Assembly: GCA_021521415.1 (NCBI GenBank)
Contig: JAIQDT010004248.1
Span: 171,291-235,290, forward strand
Source: Bidens hawaiensis
Lineage: Eukaryota; Streptophyta; Magnoliopsida; Asterales; Asteraceae
DNA: 64,000 bases
Reading direction: 5' to 3'
Part shown: positions 46,564 to 60,008 of the stretch, in pieces
Numbering within the stretch: the stretch's first letter is position 1
Layout: the number at the start of each line of letters is the position of its first letter
The notes under the pieces: model-generated
The model's input: only the letters and a program-made list of their open reading frames with translations
Database searches by the model: none
What the model was told of the DNA's origin: nothing
Position numbers and translations under genes: made by a program

Positions 46564-47232
46564 ACTAGGTAAACATACATTACAAAAACAACTTAAATCA
46601 AACCAAGATATTTTTGTAAGTGCTGAAAATGAGTAATTGAATATATATTTTAATTGCTAATTCACACAAATATTCTCTTTTCTTTTACCTCTGAAGCTAA
46701 AGTTAGATGCCTGGTTGCAAACTTCGTTAAAAGACCAAAAGATGACGTCCGAGGATGATGCCAAAACTCAAAAGCAATACACCCAAAAAAAAAGTATACA
46801 ATTTATATTGGAATTATTCGTGTAATTGCAAGAAGCTGAAACGTGATCATATTCGCGACCATGTAAAGTGCTGTTATTCGTTTGCGTTTGGTAAGTCAAC
46901 AAAGGGCCATTGAAATTCTTACGAGGTTGATTATCATTTTAATTGATTTAAACGTGAAGTCATTAATTGTTTTTTTTTTAATTGGAGTTGTACCTTATTT
47001 AAATGTGTTACAATTTGTGTATAGGATATTGTTTACTTATCAAAGAGTTTGTAGTCTAATACTAATGGTATTAGACTGTGTGTAGCTGTAAAACACTCAG
47101 GACATTATTCACCATTCATGTCGGATCAACATTCACCGACCCCGCCAACTCATCTTCACGCCTCTCACTCCGCCACTTCACTGCCACTTTGCGCTAACGC
47201 CCGCGCCTCCATGCCCTATCTATGCCCCTTAA

Positions 47233-47283
<51 letters not shown>

Positions 47284-47630
47284 AATGCCACCTGGCGTTG
47301 ACTCTAATGGTTTACTTTCCTTGGGTCAGTTTTCCACCACACTTAGTCTTAAGGTGTATACATAATGATGCTTTCTATGAGGAAAGAGTCCCAATACAGA
47401 TAATAGTGTAGATTTAGGATAAGATTAGATGATTGTGTTTTTGCCGTTCTAAAATAAGTATTGTTATCTACACTATCCAAATTATTATGGTTTAATGGAG
47501 TGTTATCTATTTAATGAAGAGTGAAGTCGTAGTGACGCTAGTGGAGAAGAGAAACTCTTATTGATGACTAGTAAATACGGACATCTCATTGTTCCAAATA
47601 GGGCTCGGCTGTGATCTTGGGCCCGTTACG
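46564..47630. other. Intergenic DNA with a (TC)n microsatellite
   Basis: No supported gene. A dinucleotide run of about 22 TC units lies at 47236-47280, inside a spurious plus-strand frame. Confidence 0.65.
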
Positions 47631-47900
47631 TGTCACACCCCAACCTACGGCGGAATGCCGGGCGCAACTGATTGTACAGTAGCTCACAAGACACTAACGA
47701 TGATATAATGACAACAACAATTATTTAATTTTAAAATAACCAAAGTACATCATAAAATTTAAATAAACATTATCCAAGTAAACCATAACTTAAACAAATA
47801 AATTTCAAGATTCAAAGCTTTGTTGATATCGTAAAGGTATATATCATCTACTTGCTTTATCTTCTTTCATCATTATCTATCAAAAACATGTTTAAAAACA
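47631..47900 (-). mobile_element. Fragment of a gypsy-like LTR, 3' end, minus strand
   Basis: It starts TGTCACACCCCAACC followed by tacggcggaatgcc, the reverse complement of the GG(T/C)TGGGGTGTGACA-type LTR ends of this window (compare 15610-15648 and 57680-57699). I found no matching TGTAAC end or TSD, so it is either truncated or its other end is too diverged. The right boundary is approximate. Confidence 0.6.
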
Positions 47901-48239
47901 TAGTTTATCTTAAGATATATCAGATAACTGATTCGAATTGTCTTAAGTATTTAGTTTTACATTGTTATCAAATGTAGCACGTCTTATGCTATTTATCCAT
48001 TATTTAAAGTTAGATTTTTTTTACAACGTTTTGTTTAGGTTACTGTATTTCTTAAATTGGAGAGTTCTGTTGCTCCCATTATACCAGACTATGTTGTTTC
48101 ACACTAGCTTCAAAGTTTGGCTGGATGTCCCCCTGAGAAATCATATCACCGGCTGCCACTTAACAGTCGTCGTGTCACCACAAGAGCAAAACTCTCTAGC
48201 GTAACAAACGGTGGGGCGAAAACCTAGGTGAGCTCGAGA

Positions 48240-48375
48240 TTCGAACTGACAAACTCACAAAACCTAGCCCAAATCCTTTATTGTATTAGTCCACCAAAAA
48301 TGATGCAGTGGGGATCGAACTTAGGTATCCACCAGAGAACCCAAACATTCCTACCACTTGACCAGTTGACCTTAG
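48240..48375 (-). repeat. Possible tRNA-derived SINE fragment
   Basis: The minus strand has a TCAAGTGGTAGGAATG A-box-like motif and, 35 bp on, AAGTTCGATCCCC, a good B-box match, as in plant SINE heads. The 3' tail and target duplication are not clear. Confidence 0.4.
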
Positions 48376-49860
48376 GTGATGGATTATTTAAATTTAGATA
48401 CATAATAAATTTTAAAATAGTATTAAAACTATATGTATATTTTGTTACTAAAATGTTGATATAATATTCGTATAAAGCAAATGGATAAGCCAAGATTTAA
48501 AGTGGAAATATCTAAACCAAATTGAGTTGTCCTGTGAGAAACATGAGTTTGTTATGATATGCCATTGTTTTGTGGCACCCAGTGATTGGCAAATTTTCTT
48601 GGGGTCCGCTTTATAAACTGTATAAGTCATGAAATGCTTGACACCTGGCACCAAAGCTTTTTATTTGCCAACTGAAACCAGCAAGAATATTATCAAAGTC
48701 CCTCAACTTTAGAAAATCTACAAATACATCGTGAAGTCAAGCATGTACTTAAATAGACCAGACAAACTATAAATTATATAAAGACTATTATCTTCGGACG
48801 GATATATTTAATACCCGATAAAGATTTTATGCGTTTATTCTAATTTCTAATTATTATTAATATAGAATTAAGGACTTCTAAAACACTTTCTACATATATG
48901 ATAACAATGTTAATGATGTTGACTATCTTCATGTATAAAGAATAATTTATACACTGTCTCATCAAGATATTTAAGAAAATCACCACAAGAGCGGTGATTG
49001 TGTGATGTTAGGTGCCAGGTGAGGAGGGTAGTAGTCTTGCACTCTTGTGTTTGTTTATGAAAATAATGGATATATGAGCATTCATGGTTTTAAAGTTTCT
49101 TTAGAAGGTGAGTATTTTTGGAATTTACTATGCTATGGTCAAGTAAGACGGTGAAGATAACGAGTGTATGATTTAGTTCAAAGTAAGTTGATATCAATAA
49201 AAACATTATGAAACTTTTGTGAAAGGTTATAACGTTGTTTGATTAAGTTTACTGTTGTTGTTGTTATTATTTTCTTTATTTTTTTATAACCATGAATCAC
49301 TATCGAAACCGATAGATTTTAGTACGTATTTTAATGTGAACATAATAGGTGTATCAGGGTATCTCTGGATTAATTAACAACGGCATTAGGACATCCTAGA
49401 TTTAAGTTTACTTTTGAAAGTTAATTTGTAATATAATTATGAAATTTGTATTTTAAAGTCTTCCACCATGTAGTGTGTAAATCCAACAAAAGTCGCATGC
49501 TCGGGTTTTGGGGATGGCAAATTACCATCAGGGTGATAATTTTAGACAATTACGCTACGATAGTAATCTAAACCGAAATAGAGTTTACAGAATGAGTTAA
49601 AATCAAGTGTGAAGTCTGATAAGTTGGATGCTAATTAAGAATATTTATGTGCTTATGATACTTTATGATAAGTAGTGTTTGAGGTTTAGACACGTAGTAG
49701 ATACTGATAAGGATAATGTATGTGTCTAATCGATGACAAACATGCAAATAATTGTGAGACTTGTTTGATAATTGTATATTTTTTGTATATTAACCAGGCG
49801 AGTCTAAAGATGTCAAGGAGTCAAGGAGGATTCGTGAGAGGCTAATGCACATTCGGTGAG
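48376..49860. other. AT-rich intergenic DNA, no gene seen
   Basis: No supported coding or repeat feature. Confidence 0.55.
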
Positions 49861-49867
49861 CAATTAA

Positions 49868-50720
49868 ATGGTAAGTTTTTTTTTTAATTTTTTTCTTTTA
49901 TTCTTCATTTATTCTTTTCATCATTTTTATTTTATGATTTGACAAAAAAATGTTAACCAACTTATTTATTTTATAAAAATATATACTTTTTATACTTTGC
50001 TATTTAATTTATTTATTTTCGTTTGCTGAATAAGTTATATAATTTTGTTTGTTTTATTTTACAAATATTTTTTTAAAAATAATTAATTAAGCAACTTAAT
50101 TGTTTTATAAAAGTATATTTTTTACACTTTTACATATGTGTGTATGCTTGATTAAGCTATTTACTTTTATAATCTTATAATATTTATAATCTTTTATACT
50201 ATTTTTAAAATACTATAGAGTTATTTGGAGTTTAAGTTTATTTGATACTCATACACTACCTTGATTAATTTATTTTAATTTCAATTGTTTGAAATCGTTA
50301 TATGTTTTTCTCAGGTTATTATTATTATTTGTTTCTCTGAAGATCATCATGTTCTTAATGAATGAACGCGAACAAGAAAATCTTGTTTGATTAACTAAAA
50401 ATATCATAACTAAATAAATTATAAAAAGTGTAAAAAATACATCTTTATAAAACAAAAAAGTTTCTTAGCTAATTAATAAACTTTTAAAGAAATCTATAAA
50501 ATAAAAGTAAGAATAATATAAAACTTATTCAAACAAACGATGCTAAAAGTTTAATAATTAACAAATTATAAAAAGATATACAGTTTTATAAAATAAATAA
50601 GTTGGTTAATTAATTAATAAATATTTTATTCAAATGTATAAAATAAAGTGACAAAAAAAAAATAAAAAAAAGTAAAAGAAGAAAAAAAAGAAAAGAAAAA
50701 AATAAAATAAACTACCATTT
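49868..50720. repeat. Long AT-rich inverted repeat (possible MULE-like MITE)
   Basis: The left arm at about 49868-50150 (starting aaatggtaagttt) pairs imperfectly with the right arm at about 50395-50720 (inward aaaatggtagttt). Shared words include ccaacttatttattttataaaa and its complement. AT-rich low complexity makes the ends uncertain, and no clear TSD was found. Confidence 0.5.
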
Positions 50721-50856
50721 TAAGCCTCAAGGGCAACATCACAACTAATATCAAACTGTTAATTAGTTATAAGTTTGTGTTTTGGATTGAATGATTTATA
50801 GAAGATAAACTATTAAGTCCAAATAGCAATTTCCTTTACATATTAATAATAAGGTA

Positions 50857-53105
50857 TGTCACACCTCGACTTAGGGCCTGGGTGCGACACCCGTTAGTTG
50901 GTATCTGTTTTGTAAATATATCAGAGTTGCGGGTTTGTTTTAGCGGAAGTCTTTAAAATAATATTCTTTAAATAAAATAATGGGTTCAAATACCCATTTA
51001 ATATCATAAATCATGTTCGTCAAAATATGAGCGGAAGCCTTTCTATTAAAATATTATTATATTGAAAACTCGGGATTTGAATACCCGTTTGATAATTTAA
51101 ATACATGTCTTTTGAAAATATAGTTCTTTATAATATTCTGAATAAAATATCTGAGTCATCAGATCACCTCTAATGACTATGTCTCCAATCTTCTAATCTG
51201 TCTTTCCTGCCAGTTATATTCTTTACAGTTTCCCTAAAATGTGGGGGGGGGGGGGGGGGGGGGGAATACTTCAGCACACAGCTGGTGAATGACGCTGACT
51301 CAGTTCCAATATCATTGTGAAAATCAATAATAATACATTTGTGACAACACTCATTAGGCACCCAACTCAATTGGAATAAAATTACCCTAAGTACATGTAC
51401 AATTAATAATATACACAATATCATTTCTCTTAACAGTCCTGTAGACTTCCAGAGGCATGTTTGATGATATGCATGGCCTCGGGGAACTCCGAGTCACCAT
51501 GTATGAATGGATCCAGACACATGTATACTCTTAATCTGAGTATGCCCGTTTCTTAATATTGTAACACAAAGTTTTAAGGATTCGTAAATCCTATGCAAAC
51601 AGTCAGACTCTAAAAGAGTTGTAAAAGTTTAGGCGTATTCACCTTATATGATTGTAATCAGTTTCTGACACTGATTCCTGTTTATGATCAGTTTTGGTTA
51701 CTGACCCATGTCTGTAATCAGTTTCTATTACTGATTCTTGTCTTTGTTTTTTGATTGATTGATTGTTATCTCGGACCTATAGTATGAGAATAACCTTTGT
51801 ATAAATATCTAGATCAACGATCTAGTTTCAGACTAGTAGTCTATTTTGTATAGCTTTAACCTTGACAATTTATTTGTTTGTATAAAACATTTGGACCTTT
51901 AGCGATTTGTTTATTATCAATTCTATGCCGAGTTTCTTCTTCAGGAAGAAACATCTAATCCATGTTTCTTCTTTAAGAAGAAACATTACTTTAACTATAA
52001 CCGTTGTGAATGAATAGTATATTTCTTAATCATTTAAGAAATACTATTTTAACTATACCCTTTGCATGTAAATGATTACGTTTCTTAATCATGAAGAAAC
52101 AATAATTTGTCTATAACCTTTGCTTATGAAAAGTTATATTATACTTAACAGTAATCAAGGTTTGGGCTATACCCCCGACTATGGTCTAAGCCATTATAAT
52201 AATAAAATAATAACTTAATCAGAACCCTACCTCGCACGGGTTTTTGGAGTTAAATGCCTATGACTGATCGAGCAGCACTTCTACTTTACTTCACGTCCTA
52301 AAGCTCAGATTGTCAGAGATTCGGAGCTTGGCACGTACTACGAGATGTGGCACGCAAAACGAGGCTAAGTGTGTGAAAGTAGTGTGTGATTTGGTGTGAG
52401 TTAGAATATGCCAAACACCCCTCTATTTATAGCTGAAATTGGGTTCCATCACGTAGCACGATGGTTCCTTCTCTTAGCCCGTCGCATAGCGCGATGGCAA
52501 GAGAATGACGTGTGGCATGCTGACTCAGCCCTAGCGTTTGCCATGTGTCTCTCCGTCGCGACACGTGTTGATGAGTCATAGCACTCCATTGCGTATCGTG
52601 ATGGCCTTGTTCTGGGCTTACCGCGTAGCGCGATGGGTTCCTGGAATCAAATTTTTACTTTTAGTCCCTTGTCTTTGATAACTTGTCACTTCTTGGTCAT
52701 ACTTCTATTTTCCAAAAATACTAAAACAGCCCTTATGCGGCTCGCGGCGATGCGAGCGTGCAAAATGCGCTATCAAAATGCCACATTACGCCCATCGCCT
52801 GAGTCCAAGTTCGAGTCCGAGTCCGTGCGCGTGCAAGTCGGGTGCTTCGCACTCTTCGCTAGGACTAAGGAAGTAGTTAGCCACATAAGAACATTACTAT
52901 GGAAACTCTTTTTCTTATAAAGAACTTCCATTTCTTTTCTTATTTCCATGTGAGATGGAAATTTTCTCATTTTCTTAAGATAAGAACCTTTATTTTTCTT
53001 ATCTCATTTTTCCCATTACTTTTTTTTAGATTATTGTTAATCCCTCATCTTTCAAAGTTGACAACTTTAGCCCATAATAAATATGTGATTTTCTGAGATG
53101 TTACA
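50857..53105 (-). mobile_element. Solo LTR D, 2249 bp, minus orientation
   Basis: The plus strand starts TGTCACACCTCG and ends GAGATGTTACA. On the minus strand it therefore runs TGTAACATCTCAG...GGTGTGACA-like, the same end types as the LTRs at 55841. A perfect TSD AGGTA flanks it (50852-50856, 53106-53110). It carries a G homopolymer of about 22 bases at 51242-51264 and several cgcgtagcgcgatgg-type words at 52450-52635. No coding region. Confidence 0.93.
52423..52431 (-). promoter_or_regulatory. TATA box of solo LTR D
   Basis: The minus strand reads GCTATAAATAGAGGGG, a strong plant TATA box at a suitable place inside the LTR, which supports the minus orientation. A solo LTR can still act as a promoter. 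Confidence 0.65.
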
Positions 53106-53110
53106 AGGTA

Positions 53111-53495
53111 TTATTAATATTGACAATTATAAGTAAACTTAACTAAAAGAGGGACTAATTAGTAATTTTCTAATTAATTACTCTAATACATAGGTGAGGG
53201 TATGTTCTACTTTGAAAGGCATCATTAATTTGAAATTGATTTTAAGGAGGGAAGGGACACCTATCACTTGAAACACACTAATCGTAAGTTATCGTCTTAT
53301 TCCATCTAATTCTGTCACTTGATCACTGGTCACTAAATTACCTGCAATACTTATCACTTGAACAATATTGATCTTTGAGGCTTTTTTTAAATTTCAATTG
53401 AAAATAAAATAAAAAACATTTTTAAATACCTAAAGTTACATATGAAAGACAAAGTCAAAACACATTTTCATTAATTAAATAAAACCACATTAAAA
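53111..53495. other. AT-rich intergenic DNA, no gene seen
   Basis: Nothing recognised between solo LTR D and the Mutator-like element. Confidence 0.55.
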
Positions 53496-53504
53496 ATAAA
53501 AGAA

Positions 53505-54485
53505 GAAAAAATTACAAAGTTTGTCCTTTTAAATATCCAAAATTATGGATTGGATCATTTACGAAAATGAGTTTCTCTTTTTGTCCTTTGTTTGGATATT
53601 TGTCTCGATTTTAGTCCTTTATACTAACGAATGTTACGTTTTTCAGCTAAGTCACCCATGTGCCCCGCGCATGAGGGCATTCTAGACTTTTAACCATTTG
53701 TGGACTATTTGTGTAATACCTTAAAAGATTTGGTTCACTTGTTCAAATATTTATCCTTCATCTCCTTCATTACCAAACCATCCACCCACCACCACCATCA
53801 CACCCCATCCATTGCCCCTCGATCACTACATCGATTACCATCATCGTCTTTTATCCCTACTTACCGCCGTTGATTGTCGTTGCCAGTTACATTGAAAAAC
53901 CCACGCACAGGTCTCGACGGTCCTCTAATTTTCCGGAACAGGCCATCGTCATGGTACTCTTGGTTCGCCTGAACCCTAAAAATCTTTAAGGTTTCTATAT
54001 CTATAAATCAAATCTGTTGTAATATATTTCATGGAATTAGGATATGGTTGGTGGAACGCTCCTTGATCAAACGATATCTACCTCAATTTCTTCTTAGGGT
54101 TACGAAATTTTGTAAAAGTTGTAGGAAATTTGGAGTTGGTGGTATTTGGGCAAAAATATTTTTGATTTAAGGTATAATTGTGTAAATCTATTTTCTATTA
54201 ATTGGATATATATTTTTTGAGTTTTTCAATATTATTTAATTTAAATTCATTGGAGAACCAAATCTTTTAAGTTATCATACAAAAAGTCCTTGAAATTGTT
54301 AAAAGACTAAAATGCCCTCATTTGCATAGTACATGGGGTGACTTAACTAAAAACTTAACATTCGTTGGTGTAACGAACTAAAATCGAGACAAATATCCAA
54401 ATAAAAGACAAAGATTGAAACTCATTTTCGTAAAGGATCCAAACCATAATTGGATATTCAAAAGGACAAAATTTGTAATTTTCTC
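53505..54485. mobile_element. Mutator-like MITE with long TIRs, 981 bp
   Basis: The left end GAAAAAATTACAAAGTTTGTCC and the inward right end GAGAAAATTACAAATTTTGTCC lead into inverted repeats of about 190 bp. Flanks ataaaagaa (53496-53504) and ataaaaaaa (54486-54494) make a 9-bp TSD with one mismatch. No transposase is present. A CACCACC-rich non-coding centre lies at 53780-53900. Confidence 0.85.
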
Positions 54486-54494
54486 ATAAAAAAA

Positions 54495-54990
54495 TTCAAT
54501 AAATGCATTTCTTCTAGTTCTTCTACAGCTTCGGGCATCATTACCGCATATTCAAGAGAATAGAATTGGATGAGTCAGAAGACAATGATGAGTCAGATGG
54601 GAATAAAGTGTTCGAACCCTCCAATAAATTTTATTTTATTTTCATAGAGTATATTAAGTTACAGTATAATAGAAGAAAAACGTGTGAAAAATATTTAAAG
54701 GTTTTATTGGTATATATAACGGAATTTTATTTATTTATTTATTCAACGTTCGTATTGGCCATGACTGATCACGAAAATAACCATCTTTTTCATGATACAT
54801 GAGGTAGAGGCGATATGTTGTGATCAACCCATGATCATGGTGGTCCATCATGGGCCACCCCGTCTTCCCTAACTGCTAACTTAATGGTAATATTGTACAA
54901 TACCTATTCAGTTTATAAAAGCATATTTATTATTCGTGACCTATTGGTTATCCCCCTCACATATGAGAAGTTATGGGTTCAAATTCAAAT
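54495..54990. other. Intergenic DNA, nothing recognised
   Basis: A short plus-strand frame at 54566-54802 has an acidic start and no recognisable domain; it is probably chance. Confidence 0.5.
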
Positions 54991-55393
54991 GGGTGCAAGT
55001 AAACATGCAAAAATCGGGTTTTTTTTTTAACCCGGAACCAGGTTTTTTGAAACCGGGTATAAAATGGAACCGGTTTTTTTCAGGAACTGGGTAGGAACCT
55101 GGCTCGACCTGACAGGAGAAAATCAAAACCCAGTGGAACCGGGTAGGGTAGGGACCGGTTCCGGGTTATACTCGAAAATCGGGTACATCAAGCTTTCTAT
55201 TTTTGAATGTTATTTGAACGTGGGAAAGCGGTTCCAACGACTATATAGCCATTTTTGGACCGTTGGAACCAGTTTTTGACTATATTATACACACATATAC
55301 TATAGATAGATAGGTTATATTTAGGATCAGTTAAACCATTTATCTAACTCTATAACGCACTTTAAATCGCAAATTCGCTTAAACAGGCAAGCT

Positions 55394-55640
55394 ATGGCAA
55401 GAAATGATGATGTTGTTATGTTAATCGAAACCACAAGATGCCCGGATGTTTGGGCGCAATAAGACTTATGTGTTATAACCGGCTCACAGGAGATGGCGCG
55501 GTGCAAACACTGTGGGAAGTTTCTGAAAGCAGTGTCGAACTCCACTCTCCGAAAGCATACCAATAAGTATTGCCCTGAAAAAAAAAGTTTGCACGCCATC
55601 AAAGCATAAGCGGGAGAGTCATCCGGCTGTGCAACTCCAG
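55394..55640 (+). pseudogene. BED zinc-finger frame, left arm copy
   Basis: It starts MARNDDVVMLIETTRCPDVW and keeps the finger ARCKHCGKFLKAVSNSTLRK with HTNKYC, but has a TAA after VWAQ (about 55460) and a further stop after HAIKA. It is related to the minus-strand frame of the complete hAT (41871-42059) and to the right-arm copy (63391-63650). Confidence 0.8.
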
Positions 55641-55840
55641 CCCCCGGTAAGTGGTTGTTTATATATGTTTATGATTTATGACTTTAAGTGGTTATCTAAA
55701 AGAAACCGATTACACTTTAAAAACTGGTTACATAAAACATGACCAATAATATATAAAAATCGGTTACATAAAACAAAACTAATAATTTATAAAAACCGGT
55801 TACATTAAAGTAATACTAATAATAAATAACAACCGGTTAC

Positions 55841-57699
55841 TGTAACCTCTCAGATTTTCTAAACCGTATTCGTTTACGTTTAACCCAAACCCGAAATGTT
55901 TTAGATCTTTACGATTAATCAAAAATAAAATATTTATAAGTAATTAAGTGTCATATGTTCATTTTAAGCTCTTCAGGTTTCATATATTGTTTAATCCTTA
56001 ATTATAACATAAAAGATTCAATAAATGACCAAATAACAAACAACAAGGACCTAAAGTGTCAAATATGAAACTTCCACCCATATATGGCCGGAGTGTCGTG
56101 CGACGGGGCTACCCCCTGGCCGCGCAGCGCGGTGGGGTGCGTGACCAGATCGTTTCGTGTTATTTGCTTCCTAGTTCGTTTTTTGCCCAAAATCGCTTAT
56201 TTTAGGATATAATCGAGTGAATTAAGGTCCAAGAAAACTAATATAACTAAAATACATGTCCATATACATAACCCCTCGATCAAGAACAAAATCTACAGCT
56301 TATTTCATTGATTTAGTCATTAAATACATATTCGGTTTCCTAAACGAGTAACTTAACCATAATTAGTTCGTTTTAGTGTTTTCTATATAAACAACCCTTA
56401 TTTCTTCTGCCACAAACTTCCCTAAACCCTAATAAACATCTTCCAGCCGTCACATGCCCCTGAGCCTCATCAAACTCTTTGGTTTTTGCATTATTGTTGA
56501 AGATACGCGCATACACGGTTGACTTTGCTTGCTTTAGGATCTTTGACTCTTCGTTTCTCTTGATCCTTTCACTTTCCGGGTAAGTTGTAAACATAGAAAT
56601 CGTTCATATAAATTCCTTAGTCAATAACCTTCAATCAATTTCGGTGGTTGAAGGGTGTTGACTGATCAACTCGTTTAAAACTCGTTAACGGGTAAATCAG
56701 TCAACAAGTTTGACTTAACGTTTTCTCATACTTTTGGTCGGATTCAACGTTCGGTCCAGAAGACTTTCATTCTCGTAACGTAATTTTAAGGCTACTAGTC
56801 AAAACCCGACTTCCTACTCACTGTTTGGATTCTGGTTAGTACCAGCTCTCTTAAATCTTAAAATAAACATAACTTAAATTCTAAACGTCTGTTTGGATTG
56901 ATTCCAGCGGAAACGAGTTCGTTTTTATTTATATTATCATATCTTAATGTCTCAGATTCTGAATTTCTTATATTGTTTGACCTGCAGCGGGCGACTCGCT
57001 TATTCGTTAGCTCGCTTATTCATATTTATATCCGTTTGTCTTTAATCTAAGGTGAGTTTTATCATTCCCCTATTTTACCACTTTTTCTAAACGTTTTGGG
57101 GACATATGCGTACCTATCCGTATTTCGTACTATATATATATATATATATTCAAACAAATGTATACGTGTAATTGTGAGTGACTTAATCAAATATAGGTGC
57201 TACATGCTTACTTGTGTTAATATTCATTCATTCGTATATTTTGTTGATATTCATTCATTTGTATATTCGGAGGGGTCCATCGTATTCCCATGTATTGGGT
57301 TCTCATGCTATTGACCAACGCCTGATTCGCTTGGCAAACGTTCTACATACTTGTTTATGGTTTGATTATATTTACCGCTTTTATCAGGCTATGCTTATTT
57401 ATATTGACATGCAAAACTGGTGATATTCTCACTCAACTTTATGTTGACAAACTCCATTTTCTTCGCATGTGCAGGTTGCTTGTATTGAAGATTGAAGTTT
57501 GGACACGTAGACAAGACCTTAAGATATAATCAAGATAATCATTATTTGAGCTTATGTTCATATATTTAAATTGTTTGTTGTAATTGAATAATGTGTGTAT
57601 ACTTTGAGTAAAATAATTAATTAGATATTGTCACTTATATTTATGATAGTATCTTCGAGCTGTAAGCAATCGGATCACGCCTTAGGTTGGGGTGTGACA
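55841..57699 (+). repeat. 5' LTR (1859 bp)
   Basis: TGTAACCTCTCAG start and GGGGTGTGACA end. The TATA box CTATATAAAC lies at about 56380. It contains GCCGCGCAGCGCGGTGG near 56118 and an (AT)n run at 57131-57150. It differs from the 3' LTR by scattered substitutions and small indels, including a short insertion (atcacaccccgacattaccgcc-type text) present only in the 3' copy near its end. Confidence 0.93.
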
Positions 57700-60008
57700 G
57701 ATTGGTATCAAAGCCGAAGGTTATAAGATAGGTCATTAGAAATTGTCCTAGACACATCCATAGGACCCTATACGTGCTTATCTAAACTGCCTTATATGCT
57801 ATTTAATTGTTTACAGCTTAATTAGATTAATTATTTTATTATATTGTATCTTATCTATTTATTGTACACACACACAAATTACGAGGCTATGCCTCACATT
57901 CAAAATATTTTCCTAAATCTTTTATTTTTTGTAGATTGCCTTTTATTGTGGGAAATTTCTTAAGAATTCTCGTGTTTTGTTTTGCTCATTTACCTTGAAA
58001 CATGGAGGTATGACAAATGTCGTACAACCGTAACTTTAAGTGATACCCGTAATCGGCTAAACGGTTGCGTGGTAAACATAACCGGCTCAACGATTATACT
58101 TCCAAATTGTGTTTTTTAGTTATTTTAAATTTATTTGACTCGATATTTAGTTGGATCGGTTAAATGTCGTGTAACGCTCATGGTCCGAACAACTCCATTA
58201 ATTCGATAATTCGTTAATTAGTTGGGTCAGTTAAATGCCATGTACACGCTCATGGGTTGGTCAACTCGATTGTTTGTTATTCGTTATTTGAATTGGGCCA
58301 ACAAATTGCCAAGGAACGCTCATGGGAGGCCAATTCACAAACTTTATATTGCTTATTTAATTGGACCATCCAAATTGTCATGGAAAGCTCATGGGAGGTC
58401 AACTCGTTTAATATGTTTGGTTATTTTATTCTTGTAAAATTTTATAAACATTTTTCATTTACTTAAATGCTTTAAACTTATACACATTATTTTGAATTCT
58501 GACTCGTCTTCGAGTCATTACTTGTACAATTCTATTACGCTTCTCTATTATTCCACATTGACTTATTTCCACAACTTACCCAACATTCTATAAGGTTTCA
58601 TATTTGGTTCTCATAGAATGTCTTTCTTAGGAATCAATCATCGTAATAAACGTCGTTCACCTGCTTCTCGTGATTGTCATTCGACTACTAGAATCAATAA
58701 GGAGTTGCTGCTGTATTCCGTTAACCAAACGACCACCAATCTCAACAAAACTAAAATACACCAAACAAGAAATCTTATACTAACTCATATCCGTCAAAAT
58801 ATTATTTAAATCGTCTTTTCTTATTTATATCCATATTCTCAAACTATAAATTTCTAAGTGCATTTAAATCTTTACCCTCAATTTTAACTATATATATTTT
58901 ATTACTTCCTGTCTTTCCTTAACTTCATGATTAATTTTCACAACTTACTTTCCATTTTATAAATCTTTATTATTAAAATTCAATTATGGTAAATTTTATT
59001 GTTATCCTCTAAATTTAATTTTCATTTTTAAATTAAAAATCATCCATTAATTAATTTAACTTTATCATTAAATTGACTTTTTGATTAAATTTCCATCCAT
59101 TTAGTGATTAAGTTTCGTTATTTAATTGAAATTAAACAATGATTCATAAATACTTCAACTCCCCACTTTGATTTTTGACACATCTTGAAAATTTTTAATG
59201 TTTTGAATGATAAATTCGTAGTTGTTAGAATAGTCATGGTGGTTCATGCATTTATAGCCTCGCGTTTATCTTATATACTTCACATCTTATTTTTTTGAAT
59301 CACGATTAATTTAAAATTTACTTGAATTTCCATTATAAATCATCGATAACTCAATTTACTTATTTCCTACTATTTATAACGATTTTGTAAAAAAAAATCC
59401 ACAAATTGCCAATTTAATCTAATTTAATATCTTCAATTACCTACTTTATATTTTATCTAATTTTAAAGATTTAACTGGAATAGAACTATCTCAGTGATTC
59501 GGGAATATCCGCTTTCCAGTTTAATCTATTAACAATTTAATTCAAATATGAATATCTTCTCATTATCATTAATATTTAAATTATTAATTACTAACTATTA
59601 TAATATTTTAGAATATCTTAATCGAATTAATCTAATCTTAAAACCGCAAACTTGAAAAGCTATGACTTTATATTAACTTATCTTTAAGTTCTCAAACTAA
59701 CCAAACTCGACTCATCAAAATTTATTTTAATATGTTTAAACTTATACCCTCGATCTTAAGGACTTCATTCCTAAAGAATACAATCTTTAAAGATTCCGCA
59801 TGCTATTAACTATTTTAAGATTTGTTATAAACTAACTTTTGTGCATTTTATCGCCTGAATAAAATTCCTTTCATCAAGGTAGACTTATTAGAATCTTATA
59901 CCTATACCTCAAATTCCTTAGTCTCGATTATCTTGATTCATACATATAATTCACTTCACGAAATTTGTTTCCTTAAAGTAATACAAACAATAACTAAAAA
60001 CCGGTTAT
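57700..60008 (+). other. Non-coding interior of the LARD-like element
   Basis: The PBS is at 57703-57715. The rest is AT-rich. At 58140-58410 four copies of a ggtcaactcg/aacgctcatgg-type unit of about 65 bp are repeated in tandem. A 63-aa frame at 58618-58809 (MSFLGINHRNKRR) is basic and unassigned. No purine tract is seen before the 3' LTR; instead the last 40 bp resemble the host hAT sequence outside the 5' LTR. Confidence 0.75.
57703..57715 (+). other. Primer-binding site
   Basis: TGGTATCAAAGCC, four bases into the interior, matches the initiator Met-tRNA type site with one change from TGGTATCAGAGC. Confidence 0.85.

Noticed and set aside
47118..47411. Plus-strand frame with Ser-Leu repeats
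   Set aside because: Half of it is the translation of a (TC)n microsatellite.
54566..54802. Plus-strand 78-codon frame with an acidic start
   Set aside because: No domain, low-complexity AT-rich DNA, no nearby promoter or splice support.
57096..57423. Plus-strand frames repeated at 61264-61702
   Set aside because: They are two copies of the same LTR sequence; open by chance in both, with an (AT)n run translated as Tyr-Ile.
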